In this document: in pieces, positions 1 through 4,903 of the stretch
Position numbering within the stretch: the stretch's first letter is position 1
Layout: every line of letters begins with the position of its first letter
NCBI GenBank assembly: GCA_902493755.1
Contig: CABURF010000096.1
Location: forward strand, 1-5,422
Length of the DNA stretch: 5,422 nt
Direction of reading: 5' to 3'
Source of the DNA: an uncultured Coriobacteriia bacterium
GTDB lineage: Bacteria > Actinomycetota > Coriobacteriia > Coriobacteriales > QAMH01
Notes under the pieces: generated by a model
Seen by the model: the letters and a program-made list of their open reading frames with translations, nothing else
Database searches by the model: none
Told to the model about the DNA's origin: nothing
Translations under genes and position numbers: made by a program

Positions 1-404
1 TAGCTCAGCATTGTCGACATAACGCCGCCACCCTCCGAAGACGTGAGAATAGCCGCGATGCCATAGCCGATCTCGAGCAAGAGCGACGAGAAGACGGCAA
101 CGCCAATGGTCACGATGGGTGTGAGCAAGTCCATGCTCTCACCCGCGACGCCCACGATAAAAGCAATGAGCGTGAGCACGAGAGCCATACAGCCAATGGT
201 GCCGCTACCCATGAGGTCGTAAAGCAAGCCGAGCGAGAAGCCCGCGATGCTTCCGGCAGCCGTCCCCGAGCGCATGCTGATGAGGAGCACGGGGATGAGC
301 AAGAAGTTGGGCTTGCATCCCATGATGGCGATGGCAGGAGCGATGCCCGCCTGCAACAGGATGCACAGGACAATGGTGACGAGATAGACAGTCTGCTTAC
401 TCAC
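1..404 (-). CDS. mreD: Rod shape-determining protein MreD, 3' end beyond window
   Basis: MreD is the integral membrane partner of MreC in the cell-elongation (Rod) complex that guides side-wall peptidoglycan synthesis. Reading from a GTG at 404-402, the frame is open to the left edge, giving 134 residues and no stop. The product is very hydrophobic, with about five membrane segments (roughly residues 6-28, 34-43, 49-64, 70-88 and 94-120). Residues 32-82 match the MreD pattern: a Pro-Asn then Leu/Ile-rich helix, GSIAGFSLGLLYDLMGSG, and later G..AL..T. MreD proteins are usually about 160-170 residues, so some 30 are probably missing. The GTG overlaps the mreC stop by 8 bases and has GGAGGT 7 bases upstream; the first in-frame ATG is codon 28, inside the first membrane region, so GTG is the better start. 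Overlap with mreC implies translational coupling. Identification rests on hydropathy, motif and gene order; I am fairly sure. Confidence 0.88.
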   Translation of the reverse strand, partial: MSKQTVYLVTIVLCILLQAGIAPAIAIMGCKPNFLLIPVLLISMRSGTAAGSIAGFSLGLLYDLMGSGTIGCMALVLTLIAFIVGVAGESMDLLTPIVTIGVAVFSSLLLEIGYGIAAILTSSEGGGVMSTMLS

Positions 405-1503
405 CGGTGCCACCTCCACCCGAGCCCGTGCCAGTGCTGCCTCCTGAACCCGAGCCAGAGCCACCGGAACCCGTCTGGCCCTCCTCGGCTGCTAGCCTCT
501 CGCGCGCCGCCTGCTCTTCCGCTTCGCGCCTGGCCTCGGCAGCACGATATGCCTCGTTCGCCTCGTTGAGCAGCGCCTTGGCAACTGCTCCGACCCTCGC
601 GGAAGAGGCGTTCACCGAGTTGGCCGAGTCGATGATGAGTTGCAGAAGCTCCTCGTTCAGGATGCGCTCGGTCTCGGTCTCGTTGCCGGTCAAGACGAGC
701 ACCTCCTCGCAGGATTCGATGTTGAAAAGCGGCTCGACGGTGATACGGTGATAAAGCTTGGACGAGTCCGCCTCGATGGCACGTACGGTGCCGACGACAA
801 TGCCGCGCGGATAGGCTCCGCCGCTTCCTGATGCGATGACGATGTCGCCTTCGCCTACGGTCGCGTCGATTGGCACATATTCGAGTGTGAGCGTGCCGTC
901 ATAGGAGCCATGCATGATGCCATGCGCGCGCGAGTTCTGGACCATGACCGCGACAGACGAGTTCGGGTCATTGATAAGACGCACGACACTCGCGGCATCG
1001 GTCACGGATTCGACCTGCCCATAGAGGCCGCAGGTGCTCATAACGCCCATGCCGACACGCACGCCATCACGCGACCCCTTGTTGATGGTCGCAGTGCGAT
1101 CCCAGCCGGAAGTCATCGAGATGACCTCTGCGCTCAGGGTTTCCAGACCATATATGTCAGAGAATTGCAGCATTGCGGTGAGGCGCTGGTCTTGCTGGCG
1201 GTATTCCTCGAGCTCTGCCACGAGCGTACGCAGCTGGCTGTTTTCCTCTTGGAGCCGCGCGACTTCCTCATCGACATCGACGACGCCGACGTTTGCAAAG
1301 GGCGTCGAGACGACGGAACAAACCTGCGCAATGGGCTGGGTTACGGTCTGCACGACGCCACGCGCGACCGCGAAGGGGCCCGAATTCCCAAAACGCACGC
1401 ATAGCGTGATGAGCATGACAGATATGACAATCAGAACAATCGGAATCAGCCAAAGACCCGAGCGTCTGTTCTGACTCTGGTTGCTAAACGAGAGTCCCGG
1501 CAT
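397..1503 (-). CDS. mreC: Rod shape-determining protein MreC with extended C-terminal tail
   Basis: MreC is the bitopic scaffold of the elongation complex; it links cytoplasmic MreB filaments and MreD to penicillin-binding proteins outside the membrane. The 368-residue product has a short N-terminal cytoplasmic part with Arg13-Arg14, one membrane helix (about 18-37), a coiled coil (about 77-113, VARLQEENSQLRTLVAELEE) and then the MreC beta-barrel core (about 122-272). The core contains the family signatures VGMGVMSTCGLYGQV, VVRLINDPNSSVAVMV and YPRGIVVGTV. After the core, residues 279-340 look helical and highly charged (Ala/Glu/Arg), and 342-368 are almost only Gly, Ser and Thr. Many MreC proteins of about 270-300 residues stop soon after the core, so this tail is an extension. 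The ATG lies 6 bases after the mreB stop, with AGAGG 9 bases upstream; the 3' end overlaps mreD by 8 bases. This indicates co-transcription as mreBCD. The product name is secure; the tail's role is unknown. Confidence 0.96.
   Translation of the reverse strand: MPGLSFSNQSQNRRSGLWLIPIVLIVISVMLITLCVRFGNSGPFAVARGVVQTVTQPIAQVCSVVSTPFANVGVVDVDEEVARLQEENSQLRTLVAELEEYRQQDQRLTAMLQFSDIYGLETLSAEVISMTSGWDRTATINKGSRDGVRVGMGVMSTCGLYGQVESVTDAASVVRLINDPNSSVAVMVQNSRAHGIMHGSYDGTLTLEYVPIDATVGEGDIVIASGSGGAYPRGIVVGTVRAIEADSSKLYHRITVEPLFNIESCEEVLVLTGNETETERILNEELLQLIIDSANSVNASSARVGAVAKALLNEANEAYRAAEARREAEEQAARERLAAEEGQTGSGGSGSGSGGSTGTGSGGGGTGE
412..417 (-). promoter_or_regulatory. Ribosome binding site of mreD inside mreC
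   Basis: The minus strand reads GGAGGT here, 7 bases before the GTG at 404-402. It is a full-strength Shine-Dalgarno match and decides the mreD start. It lies in the last codons of mreC, where GGA GGT encodes two glycines of the glycine-rich tail. Confidence 0.8.
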
Positions 1504-1509
1504 GAAGCG

Positions 1510-2550
1510 TTACCTCTGCTGCATGTATGACTGCGAGAGAAAATCAGGCGCCTCAAGAACCATGGCACAGCCCTCGACAACGTTGATGAGGGCCGTCTCC
1601 GACACGTGTACGGGAACGCCTATCTCGGCGCGCAGACGCTCGTCGAGGCCGCGCAACATGCCGCCACCGCCCGTGAGCGTGATACCGTATTCCATGAGAT
1701 CGCTCGCCAGATCAGGCGGCGTTTCGTCAAGCGTGTCCTTGACCGCCTGAATCATCTTGGCAATGGGCTCCTCGAGAGCCTCTCGCACATCTTCGCTTTC
1801 AATTCGCACGGTTCGCGGCAGGCCCGACAAAAGGTCACGACCGCGCACCTCAACATCGACTTCCTCGACGAGCGGTGCTGCCGAGCCGATGGTGATTTTG
1901 ATTTCCTCTGCCGTGCGCTCACCGATGGCAATGTTGTAGTGAGTCTTGGCGTACTGCACGACAGCTGCGTCAAACGCATCGCCCGCGATGCGGATGGACG
2001 TCGCGTTGACGATACCGCCCATGCTGATGACAGCGACCTCGGTCGTGCCGCCGCCGATGTCGACGACCATGGAACCGGTCGGGCTGTCGACGGGCAGGCC
2101 CGCGCCAATGGCTGCGGCCATGGGCTCCTCGATGAGGAAGGCCTGGCGTGCACCAGCTGTGATGGTCGCCTCGAAGACTGCGCGCTTCTCGACAGAAGTG
2201 ACACCGCTGGGAACACACACGACAACGCGCGGTTTGGGATGCCACGGCATGCGCTTGCCCTGAGCACGCGAGATGAAGTAACGGAGCATGGCCTCGGTCA
2301 CGTCGAAGTCGGCGATGACGCCGTCCTTGAGCGGACGCATGGCAATGATGCTGCCCGGCGTGCGACCGAGCATCTCCTTGGCATCGGCGCCAACGGCCAG
2401 AACGCGCTGGTCCTGCTTCTCGATGGCAACGACCGAAGGCTCGTTGATGACAATACCCTGACCTCGCACGGACACGAGCGTATTAGCCGTACCAAGGTCG
2501 ATAGCCATGTCGCTACCGAAATTGCCAAAGAGTCTGTCTGTCAGCGACAT
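1510..2550 (-). CDS. mreB: Rod shape-determining protein MreB (bacterial actin)
   Basis: MreB is an actin-like ATPase that forms short filaments under the cytoplasmic membrane and orients the peptidoglycan elongation machinery. The 346-residue product is full length (E. coli MreB is about 347). Visible signatures of the actin/Hsp70 fold are the phosphate-1 loop at residues 16-26 (AIDLGTANTLV), the conserved LIEEPMAAAIGAGLPV at 139-154, the phosphate-2 loop at 161-176 (DIGGGTTEVAVIS), the ERTAEEIKITIGSA block at 211-224 and the adenosine loop LTGGGGML at 292-299. The first 14 residues could form the amphipathic membrane-binding helix seen in some MreBs. The end of the last domain (VVEGCAMVLE, 324-333) departs a little from the usual small-residue G-x-G run, probably lineage variation. 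The ATG is preceded by GAGGAG at 5 bases. It is first in an mreB-mreC-mreD unit, behind a terminator-like hairpin and a possible promoter, so it probably begins its own transcript. Identification is secure; close paralogues such as Mbl share these motifs. Confidence 0.97.
   Translation of the reverse strand: MSLTDRLFGNFGSDMAIDLGTANTLVSVRGQGIVINEPSVVAIEKQDQRVLAVGADAKEMLGRTPGSIIAMRPLKDGVIADFDVTEAMLRYFISRAQGKRMPWHPKPRVVVCVPSGVTSVEKRAVFEATITAGARQAFLIEEPMAAAIGAGLPVDSPTGSMVVDIGGGTTEVAVISMGGIVNATSIRIAGDAFDAAVVQYAKTHYNIAIGERTAEEIKITIGSAAPLVEEVDVEVRGRDLLSGLPRTVRIESEDVREALEEPIAKMIQAVKDTLDETPPDLASDLMEYGITLTGGGGMLRGLDERLRAEIGVPVHVSETALINVVEGCAMVLEAPDFLSQSYMQQR
1513..1517 (-). promoter_or_regulatory. Ribosome binding site of mreC at the end of mreB
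   Basis: The minus strand reads AGAGG followed directly by the mreB stop TAA; the mreC ATG begins 9 bases after the motif. The site lies within the last two sense codons of mreB, which suggests that translation of mreC is coupled to termination of mreB. Confidence 0.65.
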
Positions 2551-2555
2551 AGTCG

Positions 2556-2561
2556 CTCCTC
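2556..2561 (-). promoter_or_regulatory. Ribosome binding site of mreB
   Basis: The minus strand reads GAGGAG, 5 bases before the ATG at 2550-2548. The match is strong, the spacing slightly short, and it fixes the start of MreB. Confidence 0.7.
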
Positions 2562-2596
2562 ACTTTATCTGGTCCATATTTGAGGCGTGGCCTGCC

Positions 2597-2621
2597 AGTG
2601 TAGCACGGCGCCGTTTTTCAA
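2597..2621 (-). promoter_or_regulatory. Possible promoter of the mreBCD unit
   Basis: On the minus strand TGC-TACACT (2605-2597) fits an extended -10 element (TGnTATAAT type). A TTGAAA (2621-2616) lies upstream, but only 13 bases separate the hexamers, too short for a standard -35. Recognition would therefore rest mainly on the extended -10. Transcription would start about 45 bases before the mreB ATG. The location fits: it lies between the ndk terminator hairpin and the mreB ribosome binding site, in the only sizeable intergenic gap of the window (2551-2736). This is inference from motif and position only. Confidence 0.4.
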
Positions 2622-2691
2622 TCGAAGCTGCCGCCAAATCTGAACCTATTCCACATAAATCGCTACGGTTCTGAAGATAAAAGGTAACGTA

Positions 2692-2721
2692 CGAAGGCCC
2701 GCCATCACAGACGGGCCTTCG
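2692..2721 (-). terminator. Terminator hairpin after ndk
   Basis: A perfect inverted repeat with two 10-base arms (2692-2701 and 2712-2721, CGAAGGCCCG / CGGGCCTTCG) encloses a 10-base loop. It begins 15 bases after the ndk stop. On the minus strand the stem is followed by TACGTTACCTTTTATCTT, a T-rich but interrupted tract whose longest run (TTTT) starts about 10 bases past the stem. It is a plausible intrinsic terminator for the upstream unit, though the weak T tract may make it partial or factor-assisted. The stem alone is symmetric and could in principle act on either strand. Confidence 0.7.
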
Positions 2722-2736
2722 CCTCAAGATAATCTG

Positions 2737-3138
2737 TTAGCCGAAGAAGACGCCGATCTCGCGCTCGGCGCTGGCGACGGAATCGCTGCCATGGATGACG
2801 TTCTCGTCCATGGTCAAGCCAAAGTCACCGCGAATCGTGCCCGGAGCGGCATCAGCCGGATTGGTGGCACCCATGAGCTTACGCACGGTGGCAACGGCGT
2901 TCTCGCCGCTGACGACCATCTTCACGACCGGTCCGCTCGTGATGTAGGCAATGAGGCCCTCGTAGAAGGGCTTGCCCTCATGCTCGGCGTAGTTGGCCTT
3001 GGCGAGCTCCTCGCTCACCATGCCAAGCTCCATGCGCTCAACGGTGAGGCCCACGCGCTCGAAACGATTTACGATCTCGCCAATGTGACCGTTGCGAACG
3101 CCGTCCGGCTTAATCATGGTGTAGGTCTTCTCGATCAT
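2737..3138 (-). CDS. ndk: Nucleoside diphosphate kinase
   Basis: This cytoplasmic enzyme moves the gamma phosphate of ATP to other nucleoside diphosphates through a phosphohistidine intermediate and so balances NTP and dNTP pools. The product is 133 residues, normal for bacterial Ndk (about 135-145). Catalytic His116 sits in NVIHGSDS. The other active-site residues known for the family are all present: Lys10 (TMIKPDGV), Tyr50, Arg86, Thr92 (GATNP), Arg103 (GTIRGDFG) and Asn113. The ATG has AAAGGA 10 bases upstream. The gene follows the TPR-protein gene after 63 bases (from the end of its displaced C-terminal frame) and is followed by a terminator-like hairpin, so it is probably the last gene of the upstream unit. 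I see no damage or odd composition. Confidence 0.98.
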   Translation of the reverse strand: MIEKTYTMIKPDGVRNGHIGEIVNRFERVGLTVERMELGMVSEELAKANYAEHEGKPFYEGLIAYITSGPVVKMVVSGENAVATVRKLMGATNPADAAPGTIRGDFGLTMDENVIHGSDSVASAEREIGVFFG

Positions 3139-3148
3139 CTTGCTTCAA

Positions 3149-3154
3149 TCCTTT
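3149..3154 (-). promoter_or_regulatory. Ribosome binding site of ndk
   Basis: The minus strand reads AAAGGA, 10 bases before the ndk ATG at 3138-3136. It is a moderate Shine-Dalgarno match and agrees with the conserved N-terminus MIEKTYTMIKPDGV. Confidence 0.55.
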
Positions 3155-3162
3155 CACTTTCA

Positions 3163-3183
3163 CCCGTGCCATCATGGCCCGGG
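3163..3183 (-). other. Small GC-rich hairpin in the ndk leader
   Basis: On the minus strand CCCG-G-GCC, loop ATGAT, GGC-A-CGGG can fold into a 7-pair stem with one G/A mismatch. It lies between the end of the TPR-protein gene and the ndk ribosome binding site. No T tract follows, so it does not look like a terminator; it could be an RNA processing or stabilising structure, or chance in GC-rich DNA. Confidence 0.3.
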
Positions 3184-3201
3184 CCTTATCTAACGTTTCT
3201 T

Positions 3202-3435
3202 TTACTGTTCGCTCGGGAAGTACAGCTGAACGAACTCGATTGCCCACGAGATGCCATTGCGCGTGAGGACGACCTCGTAGTCGATGGTACCGCCCTGCGC
3301 GAGCGTGGCCTTTACGAAGACCGCGGTCTGATCCATGCTACGCTGCACAGCCTCGACGCTATAGGAGGTCAGGTCTTGCAGCGATGCCTCCTGGGCGCGT
3401 TGCATGCTCGGGCTCACGTCTTTGGCCCAGTACTG
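3202..3435 (-). pseudogene. Displaced C-terminal segment of the TPR protein gene
   Basis: This stretch is in the +1 frame relative to the TPR gene and encodes about 77 residues ending in TAA at 3204-3202. It reads as real protein: QYWAKDVSPSMQRAQEAS, then an amphipathic helix and alternating beta strands (TAVFVKATLAQ, TIDYEVVLTRNG, WAIEFVQLYF), with the GC-rich third positions typical of its neighbours. Joined to FFAAVQNDE of the upstream frame it gives a small extracytoplasmic alpha+beta domain of about 95 residues after the membrane helix. The shape recalls NTF2-like or DUF4878-like domains, but this is a guess from pattern alone. It has no ribosome binding site or start of its own that I can support, so it is best read as the tail of the upstream gene, separated by a frameshift mutation or a sequence error. 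Confidence 0.75.
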
Positions 3436-4870
3436 GCTCGTCGTTCTGAACAGCAGCGAAGAAGTCCTCGGTGACCGTCTCCTGCAACGGATAGCCGTAG
3501 CCGAGCACGTAAGCAGCGCATGCTGCGCCGGCGACGAGGATGCAGAGGATGACAAAAACGATGGCAATCTTCAAGCCGCAACCGCGCGCCTTGCGGTTCT
3601 GGCGCTTGCCCTGGCGTGCGTTGCTCTTGATCTGCTGCTCGGTGATATCAAAGAAGGCCGTGTCCTCGGGCGAGGGCATGTGCATTTCCGTGGAATCCAT
3701 AAGCTCTGCGGACTCGCGCGCATCAGCGTACTCATCGCCGAAGTCGAAGGCCACACCGTACTCGTAGCCAGGTTGCTCGTTATAGGTGAAGGGCGTTTCG
3801 TCGAGGCCGGAATCGTATGTCTGCTCGCCGGATGCATTGCCCTGCGAGACGGAGCCAGGCTCCCGCGCGAGGTCGATCTTGCCCGTGGCATCTGCATCGC
3901 TCGTGCTATCGCTTGGAAGCGGCGTAGGCAGTGCCTCCATGGCAATCGTCTGTGCACGTGAGGGGTCGAGCGTCTCGCCCGTAGCCTCGGCAGGTGCCGC
4001 CGGCTGCGTCTGCTCGGCTGGTTGCACGTCATCCTGAGCCGCACCCTGCGCATCGCGCGGGGCAAACGGATCGAAGTCCTCGGCCTCCTCGGGCGCGCTT
4101 GCGTCAGTGGCGACGGGCAGAATGTAGCCCGTGTCGAGAATGCCAGGCGCACGGGAATCGACACGCTCCTTGAGCGTGCGCGCTATCTCGTAATCGTGCA
4201 TGGCAAGCGAAGGCATCTCCTCGCCGATTTCCTCGGCCTTCTCGAAGGCGTTGAGCGCACGTGGGACACGACCCTGTGCCATGTAGGCCTGGCCTAGGTT
4301 AGCGTAGGCCTTCGCACGGGCGCGATCGTCGAGGTCGAAGTCGAGGGCGGTCTCGTACACGGAAACGGCATCCTCGGGACGCCCAAGCTCCATGAAGCAA
4401 ACACCCAGGTTGACGAGCGACTTGGCCGGAGCCGGATTGGCGGGATCGAGCGCGGCCTCGCGGTAGGCAGCACCTGCCTCTACCATGTTGCCGAGCTTGA
4501 GCTGCGCGGCGCCGATACCGGCGTACGCCTTGTAGGACGTCGTGTAAATGGGATAGTCGAGCGCGCGCCCGAACGCCTCGAGCGCGTTCTCGTAATCCTT
4601 CGTGCCCAACAGCGCCGTGCCCAGATTGACGTAGAGCGACGGTTTGCGCTTCTCGGGACTACCCGTAAGCGCCTTGAGGTAGTACTCGGCGGCAGAGCGC
4701 GGGTCATTGCTCTTCACGTAGCAATTGCCAATGAGGTGATAGAACTTGCTGAGGTCGGCGGGCGCAAGGCCTGCAACGTCGTGCGTGCAGGCGATGAAGC
4801 CTTCGAGGGCGGCCTTGTAGTCACCCTTGGCATAGGCCTCCTGCGCCTCTTTGAAAACCTCGACTTTCAT
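3359..4870 (-). CDS. Membrane-anchored TPR-repeat protein, C-terminus frameshifted
   Basis: The continuous frame gives 503 residues. Residues 2-219 form about six tetratricopeptide repeats (starting near 2, 43, 78, 113, 150 and 187), for example LVNLGVCFMELGRPEDAVSV, a fold that binds partner proteins. Residues 240-410 are an acidic, Pro/Ala/Ser-rich, probably disordered linker. A strongly basic stretch (415-431, KSNARQGKRQNRKARG) precedes one membrane helix (433-456), so the TPR part should be cytoplasmic and the C-terminus outside. Up to about residue 478 (FFAAVQNDE) the sequence looks natural; the last 25 residues (PVLGQRREPEHA onward) look like out-of-frame translation, and the expected C-terminus continues in the +1 frame to 3202. 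Dropping one base in the CC at 3435-3436 would restore a 555-residue protein. The ATG has AGGGAG 9 bases upstream and lies 33 bases after the isomerase stop, so they are probably co-transcribed. The function is unknown; scaffold or sensor roles are only guesses. Confidence 0.85.
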   Translation of the reverse strand: MKVEVFKEAQEAYAKGDYKAALEGFIACTHDVAGLAPADLSKFYHLIGNCYVKSNDPRSAAEYYLKALTGSPEKRKPSLYVNLGTALLGTKDYENALEAFGRALDYPIYTTSYKAYAGIGAAQLKLGNMVEAGAAYREAALDPANPAPAKSLVNLGVCFMELGRPEDAVSVYETALDFDLDDRARAKAYANLGQAYMAQGRVPRALNAFEKAEEIGEEMPSLAMHDYEIARTLKERVDSRAPGILDTGYILPVATDASAPEEAEDFDPFAPRDAQGAAQDDVQPAEQTQPAAPAEATGETLDPSRAQTIAMEALPTPLPSDSTSDADATGKIDLAREPGSVSQGNASGEQTYDSGLDETPFTYNEQPGYEYGVAFDFGDEYADARESAELMDSTEMHMPSPEDTAFFDITEQQIKSNARQGKRQNRKARGCGLKIAIVFVILCILVAGAACAAYVLGYGYPLQETVTEDFFAAVQNDEPVLGQRREPEHATRPGGIAARPDLL

Positions 4871-4879
4871 GATGGAAAG

Positions 4880-4885
4880 CTCCCT
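4880..4885 (-). promoter_or_regulatory. Ribosome binding site of the TPR protein gene
   Basis: The minus strand reads AGGGAG (within AAAGGGAG), 9 bases before the ATG at 4870-4868. It lies in the 33-base gap after the isomerase gene and supports this start. Confidence 0.6.
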
Positions 4886-4903
4886 TTGGTAGACGTGCGC
4901 CTA

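Noticed and set aside
110..373. An 87-codon minus-strand frame rich in Ser, Cys and Arg
   Set aside because: It is an out-of-frame shadow of mreD, whose own frame gives a coherent multi-pass membrane protein.
406..480. DNA tandem repeat in the Gly/Ser tail of mreC
   Set aside because: The amino acid pattern is repetitive but the codons vary, so there is no clean nucleotide repeat unit.
1606..2583. A 325-codon open frame on the plus strand opposite mreB
   Set aside because: It lies fully antisense to a secure mreB, its His/Asp/Arg-rich translation resembles no protein, and long antisense frames are expected opposite GC-rich genes with biased third positions.
3176..3185. Palindrome GGCCCGGGCC as an operator site
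   Set aside because: It is short, made only of G and C, and partly overlaps the small hairpin; such palindromes are frequent by chance in GC-rich DNA.
3425..3455. Programmed +1 ribosomal frameshift in the TPR gene
   Set aside because: There is no known slippery motif, no stop codon or rare codon at the shift point and no evident stimulatory structure; a mutation or sequence error is simpler.
2791..3474. A 227-codon plus-strand open frame across ndk and the end of the TPR gene
   Set aside because: It is antisense to ndk and to the displaced TPR C-terminus, crosses two unrelated genes and has no recognisable domain.
3571..4164. A 197-codon minus-strand frame inside the TPR gene
   Set aside because: It is a shadow frame under the linker region of the TPR gene; the Arg/Pro/Ser-rich translation is typical of shifted GC-rich coding DNA.
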